A DNA stretch of 64,000 bases from Coriaria nepalensis (lineage: Eukaryota; Streptophyta; Magnoliopsida; Cucurbitales; Coriariaceae), in assembly GCA_027186245.1 (NCBI GenBank), contig CP114487.1:7745001-7809000 (forward strand), given 5' to 3'. Position 1 is the first letter of the stretch; each line of letters opens with the position of its first letter. Below the pieces are notes generated by a model that did no database searches, was not told the origin of the DNA, and saw only the letters and a list, made by a program, of their open reading frames with translations. Shown here in pieces: positions 37,201 to 47,912 of this stretch. The translations under genes and the position numbers were made by a program.

Positions 37201-38560
37201 AAGTGCATTTTGGTTGAGCACTTGAAACTCCAGTTTGGTATCAGTCTGTCTAAAGCGCAGATCCAAACTCCAGCTATAAATGTTAAGTTGAATGCCCATT
37301 AAATGTCACTATATTATGAAAAACACCCAACATAATTATTTAGAATCGGTGTTTGTACCAGTTTTAGTTGGCAGAACCTTCTTGACCAAGGAGTTAACAG
37401 TTGCCTGATCAGAAATAGAGAGATTGTCCCATCCACACAACTTCTCAACCTGAGTAGATGGAGACTGGTCCAAGAAACAGTTGGCATGGTGCCATGCCGG
37501 GCCCCTTGCTCCTTTCCCTTCAGGCTTTGCAGACACTCGAACCTAAGAGTACAAGTATAATTTTCAAGATACTGTAGTTCCATAAACTCTAAGGCGGTTA
37601 GAGGAACATGATGATATACCTCGCCTTTCATAATTTTCTGGTTGCAAAGCTTTCAGGTAGCACGAGAACTGGTTGAAGCTTCAATACTAATCTGAGTACT
37701 CTCCACAGCACTGACAGAAGGTGCAGCCATGGATTCACTGCCCTCTGCATATTTCCTAATCTTCTGCTGATCATCCCATCTTAACGACTCAGTTCCCTCC
37801 ACATCATCAATTCTGCAGCAAGAAAATTTATAGTTGACAATGAACAAAATGCTGTCTATGGTTCTATTTGAATGGGATTGATTAAAAGAAAGAATACATA
37901 CGATTTAATCTGCTTCGCTTTCTTCAAGATGCACCTAGCATGAAGAAGAAAGTTTAGAACTTATGAGAATAGATTTCAAAACATCAGAATTCTGTATGAG
38001 CTCTAGAAAAGAGAAGTTTGTGATGTATTAGATAAAATTTAATTATCAGCAAGGGCATGAGAAAGCCCGGGTTAGGTCGTTATGTTTTGTTTTCAGTAGA
38101 ATACAAGATGAGGGCATCATACTACATACAAAAAGTTTGTAGTACATCATGTCAAGCTAAAGACGGTTTACAAGAAAAAAAAAAGGTAACAAAATGCAAG
38201 GAAATAAATCACATTCAGGGGAAAAAAATTCAATTAAGGCAGGGATGGACGGAATCAAGGAAGCAAAACCCACAAGCCCCTTATGGAAAAATTAGAAATC
38301 AACTTTATTTTTTTCCCTTTAAGAAACCGAAGAGAAGGTGTCAATATGATTTCGGAGAAAGCAGTTGATAAAAATGGGATAAGGAAGAAGATAGATACAG
38401 GCATGAAGCCGTCGAATTGGGTTGCCTGAACCATCTTGCCGAGGCGGAGAGTCTCCTTTTCAATGGGGCTCTTGCAGGACTTGCAGGACTTGCAGGACTT
38501 GCAGGATGATCTCGACGACTTAGCATACTCCGCCTTCCATGGCTTCTGAGGGTTCACCAT
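34210..38560 (-). pseudogene. PARP1: poly(ADP-ribose) polymerase 1 (PARP1), broken
   Basis: Intact PARP1 senses DNA breaks in the nucleus and makes poly(ADP-ribose) from NAD. Minus-strand exon remnants: 38560 down to about 38401 (zinc finger 1), 37934-37902, 37812-37620, 37542-37359 (zinc finger 2, WHHANC), 37143-36817, 36740-36539 (PADR1/third zinc domain, CPMCSG), 36453-36289, 36205-36145, 36042-35979, 35892-35641 (BRCT end), then 35439-35245, 35164-35056, 34962-34880, 34792-34656, 34559-34377 and 34257-34210 (catalytic domain: [43 protein letters not shown]). Lesions: the WNHA segment of finger 1 is not found; TGA at 37653-37655 replaces the first Cys of finger 2; one base is missing near 36940; no WGR or helical-domain exons in the 200 bp between 35641 and 35439; one base is missing near 34690. 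Splice borders remain good, so decay is fairly recent. Confidence 0.9.
38471..38503 (-). repeat. 9-bp coding repeat in PARP1 zinc finger 1
   Basis: TGCAAGTCC occurs three times followed by TGCAAG, coding [12 protein letters not shown] where Arabidopsis PARP1 has CKTCKS. The unit therefore appears expanded by about two copies at the zinc-ligand cysteines. Confidence 0.8.
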
Positions 38561-38699
38561 TGTCACCGAGTTCAGCACACAGAAACACTCCCTCCCTCCT
38601 CCACCATCCTTATACGCACTGCGGTGAGTATTACCAGCTAGAAGCCTAGAATTTAATCAATCATCGTCTTTTATTATTAATTAATAATTAATAATTACT

Positions 38700-39380
38700 T
38701 TTTTTTCCTTTTCTTAACTCTTAAGAGAGTATTTGTAAAAGTAAACCCTTTTAATTTTATTTTAAAAAGTAGACCCAATAAAATTTTTATTGTTAAAATG
38801 GTCCTCCTTTTAAACTTTAATTGACTTTTTAATTTAAATTTAAAAAAAAAAAAATTTAAAATTAATCAAGTACTCTTCCAATTAAGTTAACAAACATTTG
38901 TCTTCCCCGCCTCACCCTCCATCCCATATTCATCTTCCCTCCATTTTCATATGCATAGAAATGCTTGACTTCATCACGTTTTTTTTTTTTTCATCTTTTT
39001 AATCTTTTTAAGCTCAAAATTCTAAAATAAAAAACTTCATCTTTTTAATCTTAAAATCATGATTCAAACTAAAATTCTTAATGTTGAAGAGTTAAAAAAG
39101 ATGCGTAAAATGATTTGTTGGAGAAATTCATGAAAGACAACAAGCGATCTATGTAGCGTTGGAATCAACGACGAAAAAGGTTGAAGCTTCATCTAATGTA
39201 AATTACAAAGACTTAAAATTACAACTTTTTTTTTTTGCAAGACAATATTTTGTATAGTTTTGGACTGAAATATATATGATTGAACTGAGTAATCTAGGTT
39301 TGGACTGAAATTTTGGTGAAAATGATGTATTAGTAAGACTAGAACTCGGGTATCGAGAATACAGATTTCCAACTAAGTCT
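38700..39380 (+). repeat. unclassified dispersed repeat, copy 1
   Basis: Shares order and wording with 42615-43420: AAGAGAGTAT at the start, a CCTCC...TTTTAAACTTT-like segment, TTGAAGAGTTA..., a stretch around GGAGAAA.TCATGAA, GCTTCA.C, and TTTGGACTGA near the end. It has no ORF. A non-autonomous element is likely, of unknown class. Confidence 0.55.
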
Positions 39381-39870
39381 CTAACCTTAGTGCTTGATGC
39401 TCAATGGATTAGTAAAATTAGAACCATCGGGTATCGAGTATTGAGATTAGATATTTCCAAGTTTCTTATCTTAGTGCTTGATGCCCAATGGGTTAGTAAG
39501 ACTAGAACTATCGGGCATCAAGCACTAAGGTCAGAGACTTCCAAATCTCTTATTTCTCATCTCGATGGCTCAGTGGATACTTTCAAGACCCATTAAGCAT
39601 CAAGATGAGAGAATCAAAGAAGGAATCAAAGACTTAGAAGTCTCTATTCTCAATGCTCAATATCTTATGGGTTAGTAAGACTAGAACCATCAGATATCGA
39701 GCATTGAGGTTAGAGACTTCCAAGGCTCTAATCTTTCATTTTGATGGTTCGATGGGTACTGTCAAGACCTATTGAGCATCAAGATAAGGGAATCAAAGTC
39801 TTGGAAATCTTTGTTCTCAATGTTTGATGCCCGATGGATTGAAAAGACTAGAACTCTTGAGTTATTGAGC
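39331..39870 (+). repeat. degenerate tandem units (TTAGTAAGACTAGAAC family)
   Basis: The word TTAGTAAGACTAGAAC, or a close variant, followed by a GGGTATCGAG-like segment recurs near 39331, 39409, 39493, 39672 and 39839 at uneven spacing, and again once near 43378. It has no coding capacity. Confidence 0.6.
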
Positions 39871-40589
39871 ATTAATTTTTGGGTTCAATTTTCAGATCTA
39901 TTTGATCGTTTAGCTTATAATTATCTATATTAATCTTTATTTTTAATTGTGTTTTTTCATTTCATGAGAAATAACTTGCAATCCGTTATGAACTTAGACC
40001 TAACCTTAGTAAAGCCTGCATTTGTATGATAGAAAAGCAAAAAATGGTGGTTGCTAATATCAATGGAAAGTTCACCTTCAACAATTGGACATATTTAAGT
40101 TTACTTGTGATAAGCGTGTATTAGTATTCTAACGTCAGATAGCTTGTGATATTTATCAACGATATATAAATATATCTTTGGAGTTGTAATTATTATATAT
40201 TTTTAGAATATATAAAACTATAATCCATTTGATAGTTGGAGTTAGTATAACGCTTATTTTATCTATGATATTATCATTATTATTTGTGTATTTAAGTTAG
40301 GTTTTAAAGTTATGATATTTAAGTATTAAACTTAACATTTTTGGCCTTGAGAAAAAACAAATTAACTTTTTTTAGCTCTGTCAACAAAATTCAATGGCTT
40401 AAGTCATCGGGTTTAGAGGACATGTCCCTTGAACTTGATGGCTCGAGGGATCCTCTGGAATCAATCCTCGAGCAATCAGGTTTAAAAGATAGAAACTTAA
40501 GAGTTTATGTCTCCTAAACCCAATTGCTCAAGGACTCAAGATCCGCACGAGTCCTGAAGATTATATCTTTTATAAATATTATTTAACCA
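39871..40589. other. intergenic, repeat-derived
   Basis: AT-rich sequence, then near 40380-40550 a segment rich in CTCGAG and CTCAAG words (GATGGCTCGAGG, CTCGAGCAATCAGG), related to words near 42120-42210. No ORF. Confidence 0.45.
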
Positions 40590-41600
40590 TAAATCTAAAA
40601 TATTATATCTTAAACATTAAACATTTCATCTTAATCCTAAAGTTTGTATATTAAACCCTAAGTGTTAGACATTTCATACCCTTCATCTTAATCCCTAGAG
40701 TCTTAAACCTTTCATATCAAACCATAAGTATTAGACTTTTCATATTAAATCCTAAACTTTTCATCTTAATTCCTAAAATTTGACATTTTCATATCAAACC
40801 ATAAGTGTTAGATCTTTCATCTTAAACCATAAAACTTAAACCTTTCATATTAAATCTTAAATTTTAGATCTTTCATTTAAACCTTAAAACTTAAGCCTTT
40901 CATATTAATCCTTAAGTCTTAAATCTTTCATCTTAAACCATAAATCTTAAACTTTTCATATTAGACCCTAAAACTTAGATCTTTCATCTTAAATCCTTAA
41001 GTTTAAAGATTTCATATTAAAGTTTAAAACTTAAATCTTCGTCTTAAACCCTTAAGCTTAGATATTTCATATTAAACCCTAAATTTTAAACATTTCATAT
41101 TAAACCCTGAACATTAGATTTTTCATCTCATACCATATAGTTAAAACCTTTCATTTTAAACTCTAAAGCCTAAACCTTTCATATTAAACCCTAAACCATA
41201 GATATTTCATCTTAAACGATAATGATTAGACATTTCGTCTTAAACCCTAAACTTAAACATTTCATATTAAATCCTAAGTCTTAGATCTTTCATTTTAAAT
41301 CCTAAAGTTTAAACTTTCATCTTAAATCCTAAAACTTAAATATTTCATATTGAACCCTAAAACTTATATATTTCATCTTAAACCCTAAAGTTTAGATCTT
41401 TTATATTAAACTATAAAGCTTACACATTTCATATTGAACCCTAAAACTTAGATTATTCATCTCAAACCATAAAGATTAAACCTTTCATCTTAAATCTTAA
41501 AACTTAAACCTTTCATATTAAATCCTAAACCTTAGATCTTCATCTCAAACGATAAAGTTTAAACCTTTCATCTTAAGCTTTAAATATTAGATCTTTCATG
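40590..41600. repeat. telomere-like minisatellite, about 31-bp period
   Basis: Roughly 1 kb of diverged units of the form TTAAACCCTAAAACTTAGATCTTTCATCT, alternating with TTTCATATTAAA versions. Spacing is about 28-33 bp. Most units contain an AAACCCTAA-like core, the plant telomere word, but never in uninterrupted 7-bp arrays. No coding capacity. Confidence 0.85.
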
Positions 41601-42614
41601 AAACATTTAAACAACCCCAGTATTAATAAAAAATTATAAGAATACTCATCATAAATTTGGGTAACTTAATAAATAAAATTAAGGTGAAAATTTGATTACA
41701 TTATATTAAAATATGACTACATCAAAATCATAATATACAAAAAGGTTACATCAAATTGGATCACTCTGATTAGGTTCTTGGGGGCTGTGAGTGGTAGATG
41801 AACTAGGTTATTTCTTATATATAGCGGGGAAGACAACAACTTACTACATAACTTGTGCGATAGTTGAATTTGAATTCTTTACGATCTAGATCGATTAAAT
41901 CATAGAGAACTTCCAATAGCTTGAGTAACGTGACATTAGATTCGACCAAAGTTCCAATTGATACCTTCATACTATTTTGATGCCAATACCATAAATTCTT
42001 TTCCTCATTTGAGTTCACATTATTGAAAAAGGTTTCATTTCTATAAAAGGAAAAAAATAAGAAGAAAATGAAATTAGAAATAGTTATTAAAAAGAGAAAG
42101 AAATGAATTAAACAATGATATTTGATGGTTCAAAGGTTTTAATAACGTTCAATTGCTTGAGGCCTTATATCTCTCAAGCCATTGAGCAATCGAGCATCGA
42201 ACCGCTCGAAATCTATAACTCAAACTCAAATTTTTGGAACCATAAATCATTACATATCTTAGATTTAACTCTTTCTTTTGCGGAACAAAACGAAAACTCA
42301 ATACAAATATAAATTGGAAGAGTAAGATAAGATTGAAAAGAAGTTATGATTTCAATTTCCATGGTTTTTTTTTTTTTTTTGGAAATCTTTTTTATAGATT
42401 ATAGTTGGCTTCGAAGGAAAGTGAAAGATGGTGGTGAGGGTATTTATGTAATTTTTCATGCAGAAGAGATGATTACATTTTGGTAATTGTATGTTTTTAT
42501 TAGTTTTTTAATTAATAAGAAAAAGAAGGCCACTTATGTAAATAATTTTTTTTTTTGTGGATTAGACTTTTAAAAACTTGTTCTTAGAAGGCATTTTACC
42601 CGGCCAACCCTTCT
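41601..42614. other. intergenic, repeat-derived
   Basis: Short ORFs at 41815-42018 (-) and 42115-42312 (+) have no recognisable domain. The second contains the CAAGCCATTGAGCAATCGAGC word set shared with 40400-40550. A T run lies at 42366-42380. Confidence 0.4.
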
Positions 42615-43420
42615 TTTAATTAATTAAGAGAGTATTATAAAATTAACCCCAATTAAAATTTTACTTAAGAATTAGAGCCAACAAAAATTTTGTTGCAAAA
42701 ATGCCTCCTATTTTGACTTTTATGAACTTTTTAAATAAAAAATAAGAGAAAATGTATAATTATGTTATTAACCCTTTAGTTAGTTAAACAAAAAAACAAA
42801 ACCTCTCGCCTTTCCTCCCTCCATTTTTGCAGCACGTCACCATCTTCATCTTCTTCATTTTGTTTTTCATCTTGTTCCTAAAAAGTAACACATCTACTTC
42901 TTCAAAACTGAACTAAATAGAGACTCAACGATGGTTCGAACAAAAAATCAAAATATTGAGGAGTTACAAAAGCAACAGAAGGAAGATTCGACGGAGAAAA
43001 CCATGAACACAAGCGACTTAAGTTGACGTTGAAATTAATGGCCGAAAAAGAGCAAGCTTCACCACCAAAGGTAATTTTCATACACTTGAAAACTTTTTTT
43101 TTGTGGCAAAAATTAGTGTTTTATATAAAGTTTGGACTGACATGTGCGTGATTATTTGGGTAATCTGAGTTTGGAGTGAAATATAGATAAAAATGATGAG
43201 AAAATGCCATGTCCATGAAGTTCATGATGACTTGAGCTTTGAATCTCAAAGACTTTGAAATCTTTGTTCTTTGATTTTGATGCTCAATGGGCATTGAACA
43301 TACCCATCAAGCATCCAAATGAGAGATCATAGAATTGAGTATATGTTATCAATGTTTGATGGACAATGGACGATGTGTTAGTAAGACTAGAATGCTCGGG
43401 TATCATGCATTGAGAACAAA
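42615..43420 (+). repeat. unclassified dispersed repeat, copy 2
   Basis: Diverged direct copy of 38700-39380, in the same orientation about 3.9 kb away. The two could be members of one family or the long ends of a single larger element enclosing the minisatellite. I see no TG...CA borders to support LTRs. Confidence 0.5.
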
Positions 43421-44564
43421 TATCCAATCTCTAATCTATAGTCACCACTTCTACATCCTTCTACATCCGGTGTAGTGACTTTGTTAGCTGCACCCACTAT
43501 ATCGCCACATTTATACTTCATTTATAGTTTATTTTTTATTTATTTTTCTTGGAACAATTATGTTAACAACATAATTGTATTTATGTTGGGTTTTCTTAAT
43601 AAGATTGATGTCGTAGGATTTGAAAGCCACAAACATAGTCAATAGTTTTTTTTAAGGTTATTAAAACGTGCGGAGTGGCTGAACAATTACGTAAGCATTC
43701 AAACCCTTAATTGATACAAAGTCAACATTTCAAAAATTTCTTTCCATTTGAAATGTTTTTTTTTTTCCTGTTTTTGGTAGTAGCACGTCGATGAGTACAT
43801 ATTCTTGCTTTGGATAAGAGTTAAGAAATTCAATGATGCGTTCGATCAATATACTGCTCTCATTAATCAAGTCTTCTCAATACATGAAAATTTATTAGGA
43901 GGACACTTTCAAAAATATAAGGAAAGAAAAACAAGCAAGTCATGCATTTCCCAAAGGTATACTTGTTCCAAAATACGCTCTCAGTCATAATCCTATTTGC
44001 AGAGTGAGATTCTGGTATGTAAATCGACTTTACATTTCATTCAACTATAAGGTATCTTGGTTTGCATTTATTATTGATATACCAAAGAAGAAAATTGTCA
44101 TTCTGCATAGCCTGTCAAGAAATAAAACTTAAATAGGGAAGATTCGGACAAAGCTATATAATATATATAAGATCCATCGTATAAATAAAAATATTTGATC
44201 ATCGAATATAATATTGACCTATAATTAAACTTATTACAATTTAGGGTAAATATCAAAATATCTACATGTAATATTAATAAATCTCAAGAAATTCACTTGT
44301 AATATTGATAAACTTTAAAGGATTTATATGTAATTTTATTTTGTTTTCATTTAGAATTAAATGGCATAAAAGTCTTTTTATTTCTAATAAATCATCAACT
44401 GTTAAATTTAACGTTGACTTTTAACGAATAAACTTATTTATAACTTAATACAAACTTAAAAGATCTATTTATAATTTTTAAAATATCAAGAGATCCACCA
44501 TAATACCACTAAACCTCAAGGGATCCATAAGTAATTTATTCTAACATTTAGTTTAGAAAGAAAC
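43421..44564. other. intergenic
   Basis: No gene recognised. A segment near 44240-44530 repeats the theme ...TGTAATATT.ATAAA.CT (ATCTACATGTAATATT, TTCACTTGTAATATT), a decayed internal repeat. Confidence 0.45.
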
Positions 44565-44567
44565 AAA

Positions 44568-44598
<31 letters not shown>

Positions 44599-44600
44599 AA
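44565..44600. repeat. (AAAT)n microsatellite
   Basis: About nine uninterrupted ATAA units. Confidence 0.9.
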
Positions 44601-44797
44601 ACATAGGATACCAAATTTGATCATCAAATTGACAACAATTGAAGTAGTATAAAAATAATTGCGAAAGAGATGAAGATGCCTCTCTAATAAGGTATGGCTC
44701 CATGCTTTTTGAGCTGGATGTAACAAATATTCTTGAATCTTGCTTTATGTTCGTCGTTCTGATGAATTCATGACGAAGAGATGGATTATGCACACAC

Positions 44798-44884
44798 GGG
44801 CTTTGCACACACGGTTCATCAAAGTCTCGGGCTTTGCACACACGGTTCATCAAAGTCTCGGGCTTTGCACACACGGTTCATCGC
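44798..44884. repeat. 31-bp tandem repeat, nearly three copies
   Basis: Units begin at 44798, 44829 and 44860 with GGGCTTTGCACACACGG and continue with TTCATCAAAGTCTC. The last copy is truncated and differs near its end. The array is open on both strands, but with no conserved domain I treat it as non-coding. Confidence 0.9.
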
Positions 44885-45609
44885 TTTGTCCCCGGGGTAT
44901 GTTTTACTCGGCTATGATCAAAGCTATGTCAATATTTATTCTGACTTTACTATCTTGGTTCCATCCCATTCATAAAGAGTAGATATTCTCGGAGTGTTTT
45001 AAAGTACTTTCTAAGGACATCTATCATGAACGTTCAAGAAATTTTCTTTTCTCCCTTACTCATCATCATTGATCATGACTTCCGCACTATCATACCATCC
45101 TCTGTCTCTACAGGCACCGTATTATGAAGCTAGTCACACTGATTCCGCTTCCCAGACATACAGCCTGAGAATTGTGTTGGCTCAGCTCCACAAATTAGCC
45201 GGCATTGATTTGGATAGTTCTCATGAATACAATAGGAAGCTTTTTATGTAAGATATAGGCTCCATTTATGTGAAGTGTATTTTAATCATAAGTTACAAGT
45301 CTATAACGAATACTGTAAACTCAAGAGTCTCAAACTGAACTTCAGATCAAAACTAGAGGAAAACCAAAAACGAACAAAGGACTGTAAAACGTGATGGTCA
45401 AATTTGTGAGTTAAATGCTATGATTCGTGTGAACGAGGGTGTACCTGATAAGTTATCCCCTCGCATATGATTTACGAGGTTAGCATAATCAAGTACAAAA
45501 TAGTCTTATAAGTTCCATCTCCATGCTTCAAGAGCTTTATGTATCATCAATTTCTGAATCATGTTCAATGTTCTTCAGAGATGGGCATACAGATGATGAG
45601 TATTCCTTA
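44885..45609. other. intergenic, 3' of the DOHH pseudogene
   Basis: No gene assigned. A 60-codon plus-strand ORF at 45069-45251 has ordinary amino-acid composition but no domain I recognise. Confidence 0.4.
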
Positions 45610-46595
45610 TCATTGAGCGAGAGGAGATTTCATGAAGAGGTACTGCAGACAGTATGTTAAAGTCACTTGAGGTAAATATTGAAATAATGAGTAATTACTT
45701 TATTTATTTCAGATTTTAAAATGTATTATACCTCGAACGAGTTCCCAGATCTTTCATATTCCAGCATGCTTAGAGCTCGCAGCTCTGCGAGACAATTGGC
45801 TCAGGATCTTTTGCAAATTCCTCAAGAAGGGCTACACTTTTCTCATCTGTAGAAATGAAAATGCGAAAGGTTTTCATGTATTTGTCGTATTTATGAGGAG
45901 CTAACTCAGCCTCGGCCAGATCAAATACCTGCAATGGAACCAATAGCTTCTGCAGCTTCATGTCTAACCATCGGATGCTCATTCACATCCTTAAGTATAT
46001 TGGAAAGTGCATCTGAAGCAGTTTTGTTTTGCGGTTGGCCCAGTACATAAGCAACCTGATAATTAATATCAGGAATCACAAAAGAAGAAGGGGAAAAAAA
46101 AAAAAAAACTTAAATTTGCATTCATCCATATCAAATGTAAAGCTCCATGAAGAACTTGCCAATCAGAAGAAAAATGTAGTCTGGATCCGAGATGTAGAGG
46201 TAGAGAAGCAACTAAACAAACCTCGTGTTTTAATAGTGCACTTTTTGAACCTAAAGAACCGATAATGGCATTGATAGCTTCTTCTCCACCATCATTTCTA
46301 AGAGCGAAAAGTGCAGCATGCCGCCCATACATACTTCTTTCTTCATTCACGAGAACTTCCCTATAAATGGGAAAAACAAGTCGGAAAACACAGAGAAGAA
46401 AAAGTAAGCTAAAATAAAAAAGAAGCTTCCTTTTCATTTTTCTGTTAACAAACACACCTCAGTTCAAGTACAGAAGAACATGAAGATGCAGGTGCAGCAG
46501 GATCAACAGACATAAAAGGCGATCTCTCAATTGTTGATAGTCCACCTTCTATATTAGCACCCTCTAAATTCTCAATCCTTTTCAGTGCGATCTCT
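45610..46595 (-). pseudogene. DOHH: deoxyhypusine hydroxylase (DOHH), 5'-truncated and frameshifted
   Basis: Intact DOHH is a cytosolic HEAT-repeat di-iron enzyme that completes hypusine on eIF5A. Minus-strand exon remnants are about 46595-46458 (ERSPFMSVDPAAPASSCSSV), 46360-46222 ([21 protein letters not shown]), 46055-45929 ([31 protein letters not shown]), 45846-45732 ([20 protein letters not shown]) and 45642-45610 (YLFMKSPLAQ, stop). HE-type iron ligands of the second half (KHE, RHEAAEA) are present. The N-terminal HEAT repeats with the other metal ligands are not found between 46595 and 47500. About 4 bases are missing near 45775 after VSQSCE, which shifts the frame to an early stop. 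It sits beside the BET1 SNARE gene, as in Arabidopsis (At3g58180 beside At3g58170). Confidence 0.87.
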
Positions 46596-46599
46596 CAAT

Positions 46600-47582
46600 G
46601 GGTAAATCTCCCTCGCTCAGTATAAAACTACGTAACAACCCCTCCTGTTCTGTTTGGTAATATGTTTTAGAAACGTTTTTTTTTTGTGCACCTTGAAACA
46701 TAAAAATCGGTTTTAGAGATGGATAGCGTCATTAGGCAATATCTGTCTTTCTTCTATCTGTCTCACTCTGCCCTTCCTCCATCTATGCTCAAGCTCAAGG
46801 TTGGTCAATGTGCTTTTGCTCAAATTCTCCATTTTTTTTGCCACTCATGTTTGCTCAAATCCTTACTAGATTTCCATTTCGCAATCTGGAGAAATGCGAC
46901 ATCAAGCTGGCCGAGCTTTTGTGTACCGTTATACTCGTTGAAAGGGGCTCACCCAGAATCAACAAAGCTCTAATACTCCATTGCTGATTGTCGCCTGAAG
47001 ATAATCACATAGCGGAAAAATGAAAATGAAGAAGTGTACAAAAATTCCTAAATCTTACTGGGATCTTGATCGGTCGAAGAGTGAGATGATAGTGCGTCCA
47101 AGATTAGGGTTCTAGGCTCTGTACGTGAACTCTAGTTATGAAATTAGAGCTGTATTTGAAACTCATGTCGACTAATGTTTCTTCTTTTCTTCTTCCCTGT
47201 ATCTTGATCTTAACCATAAATGGAGAAACAGATGACTGAATATTTGATGGCGAGTACAAAGAGAAATGGAGACTTGAGAGCAGATGAACTTTTTTTCCAA
47301 TTGTGAAACGACGAAGAATGAAAAGTTGACTGAGACTTTTTTTTTCAATTCATTTGAGATCTTTTTTTTCCCAATTTAAAACGGTTTGTTTCATTAAAAG
47401 AAGAAAATACAGTTTTTCTTATACTTTTGTTATTCTATCAAATACAAAATGTAAGGCGTTGCCAAACACGCCTTTAAATACTAATTATTTTACCTCTCTC
47501 TCTCCTCAATTTTCTCTTTTCTCTTCTCTCCTGTCAAAAAAAGAAGGAAGAAAAAAAAATTCCATCTTCCCTCCGAAGGAAG
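46600..47582. other. intergenic, upstream of the BET11-like gene
   Basis: The 84-codon ORF at 46719-46973 has no domain. A telo-box-like TTAGGGTT occurs near 47104. The final part (47490-47582), CT-rich then purine-rich, is probably the first, non-coding exon of the SNARE gene, ending at a GTACGC donor at 47583. Confidence 0.5.
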
Positions 47583-47912
47583 GTACGCAAATTCTCAGTC
47601 CGATACTCGATTCGTTTTTCATCAATCCCTCTTCTTTATCGTTTCGCCATCTCTGCTGATCTGATATTTTTTTCTCACTCCCGTCTTGATTTTCCTTCTC
47701 GAATTGCTATTTTTTGACGTTTTTCATTTTTCGCCCCTCACTCCCTCTGAATTTTTACTTGATTGGGTCGTTTTCTGTGTTTCTGAATAATCTTTGTTGT
47801 GAATCTGATTTTTTTTTTTTTTTACAGTAACTATAATTGAAGATCGAATAGGTTTACTTGCCAGCTCAAGATCAAGGAAACGGGCATAGATAGCATCCTC
47901 GACCTGTGAGTC

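Noticed and set aside
38471..38503. Metallothionein-like gene from the Cys-rich run
   Set aside because: The run is part of the PARP1 first zinc-finger exon, with family sequence on both sides.
38401..38560. PARP1 first exon extended into the ORF continuing past FDGFMP
   Set aside because: The extension ([10 protein letters not shown]...) is not PARP sequence and starts at a GTATCT donor, so it is intron read-through.
40590..41600. True telomere end or chromosome fusion site
   Set aside because: The 7-bp telomere word is never in uninterrupted tandem; the unit is about 31 bp.
44798..44884. CRISPR-like array
   Set aside because: Units are directly adjacent with no spacers, and the genome is a plant.
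46719..46973. 84-codon ORF between DOHH and BET11, considered as the missing DOHH N-terminus
   Set aside because: Neither strand shows HEAT-repeat or iron-ligand motifs.
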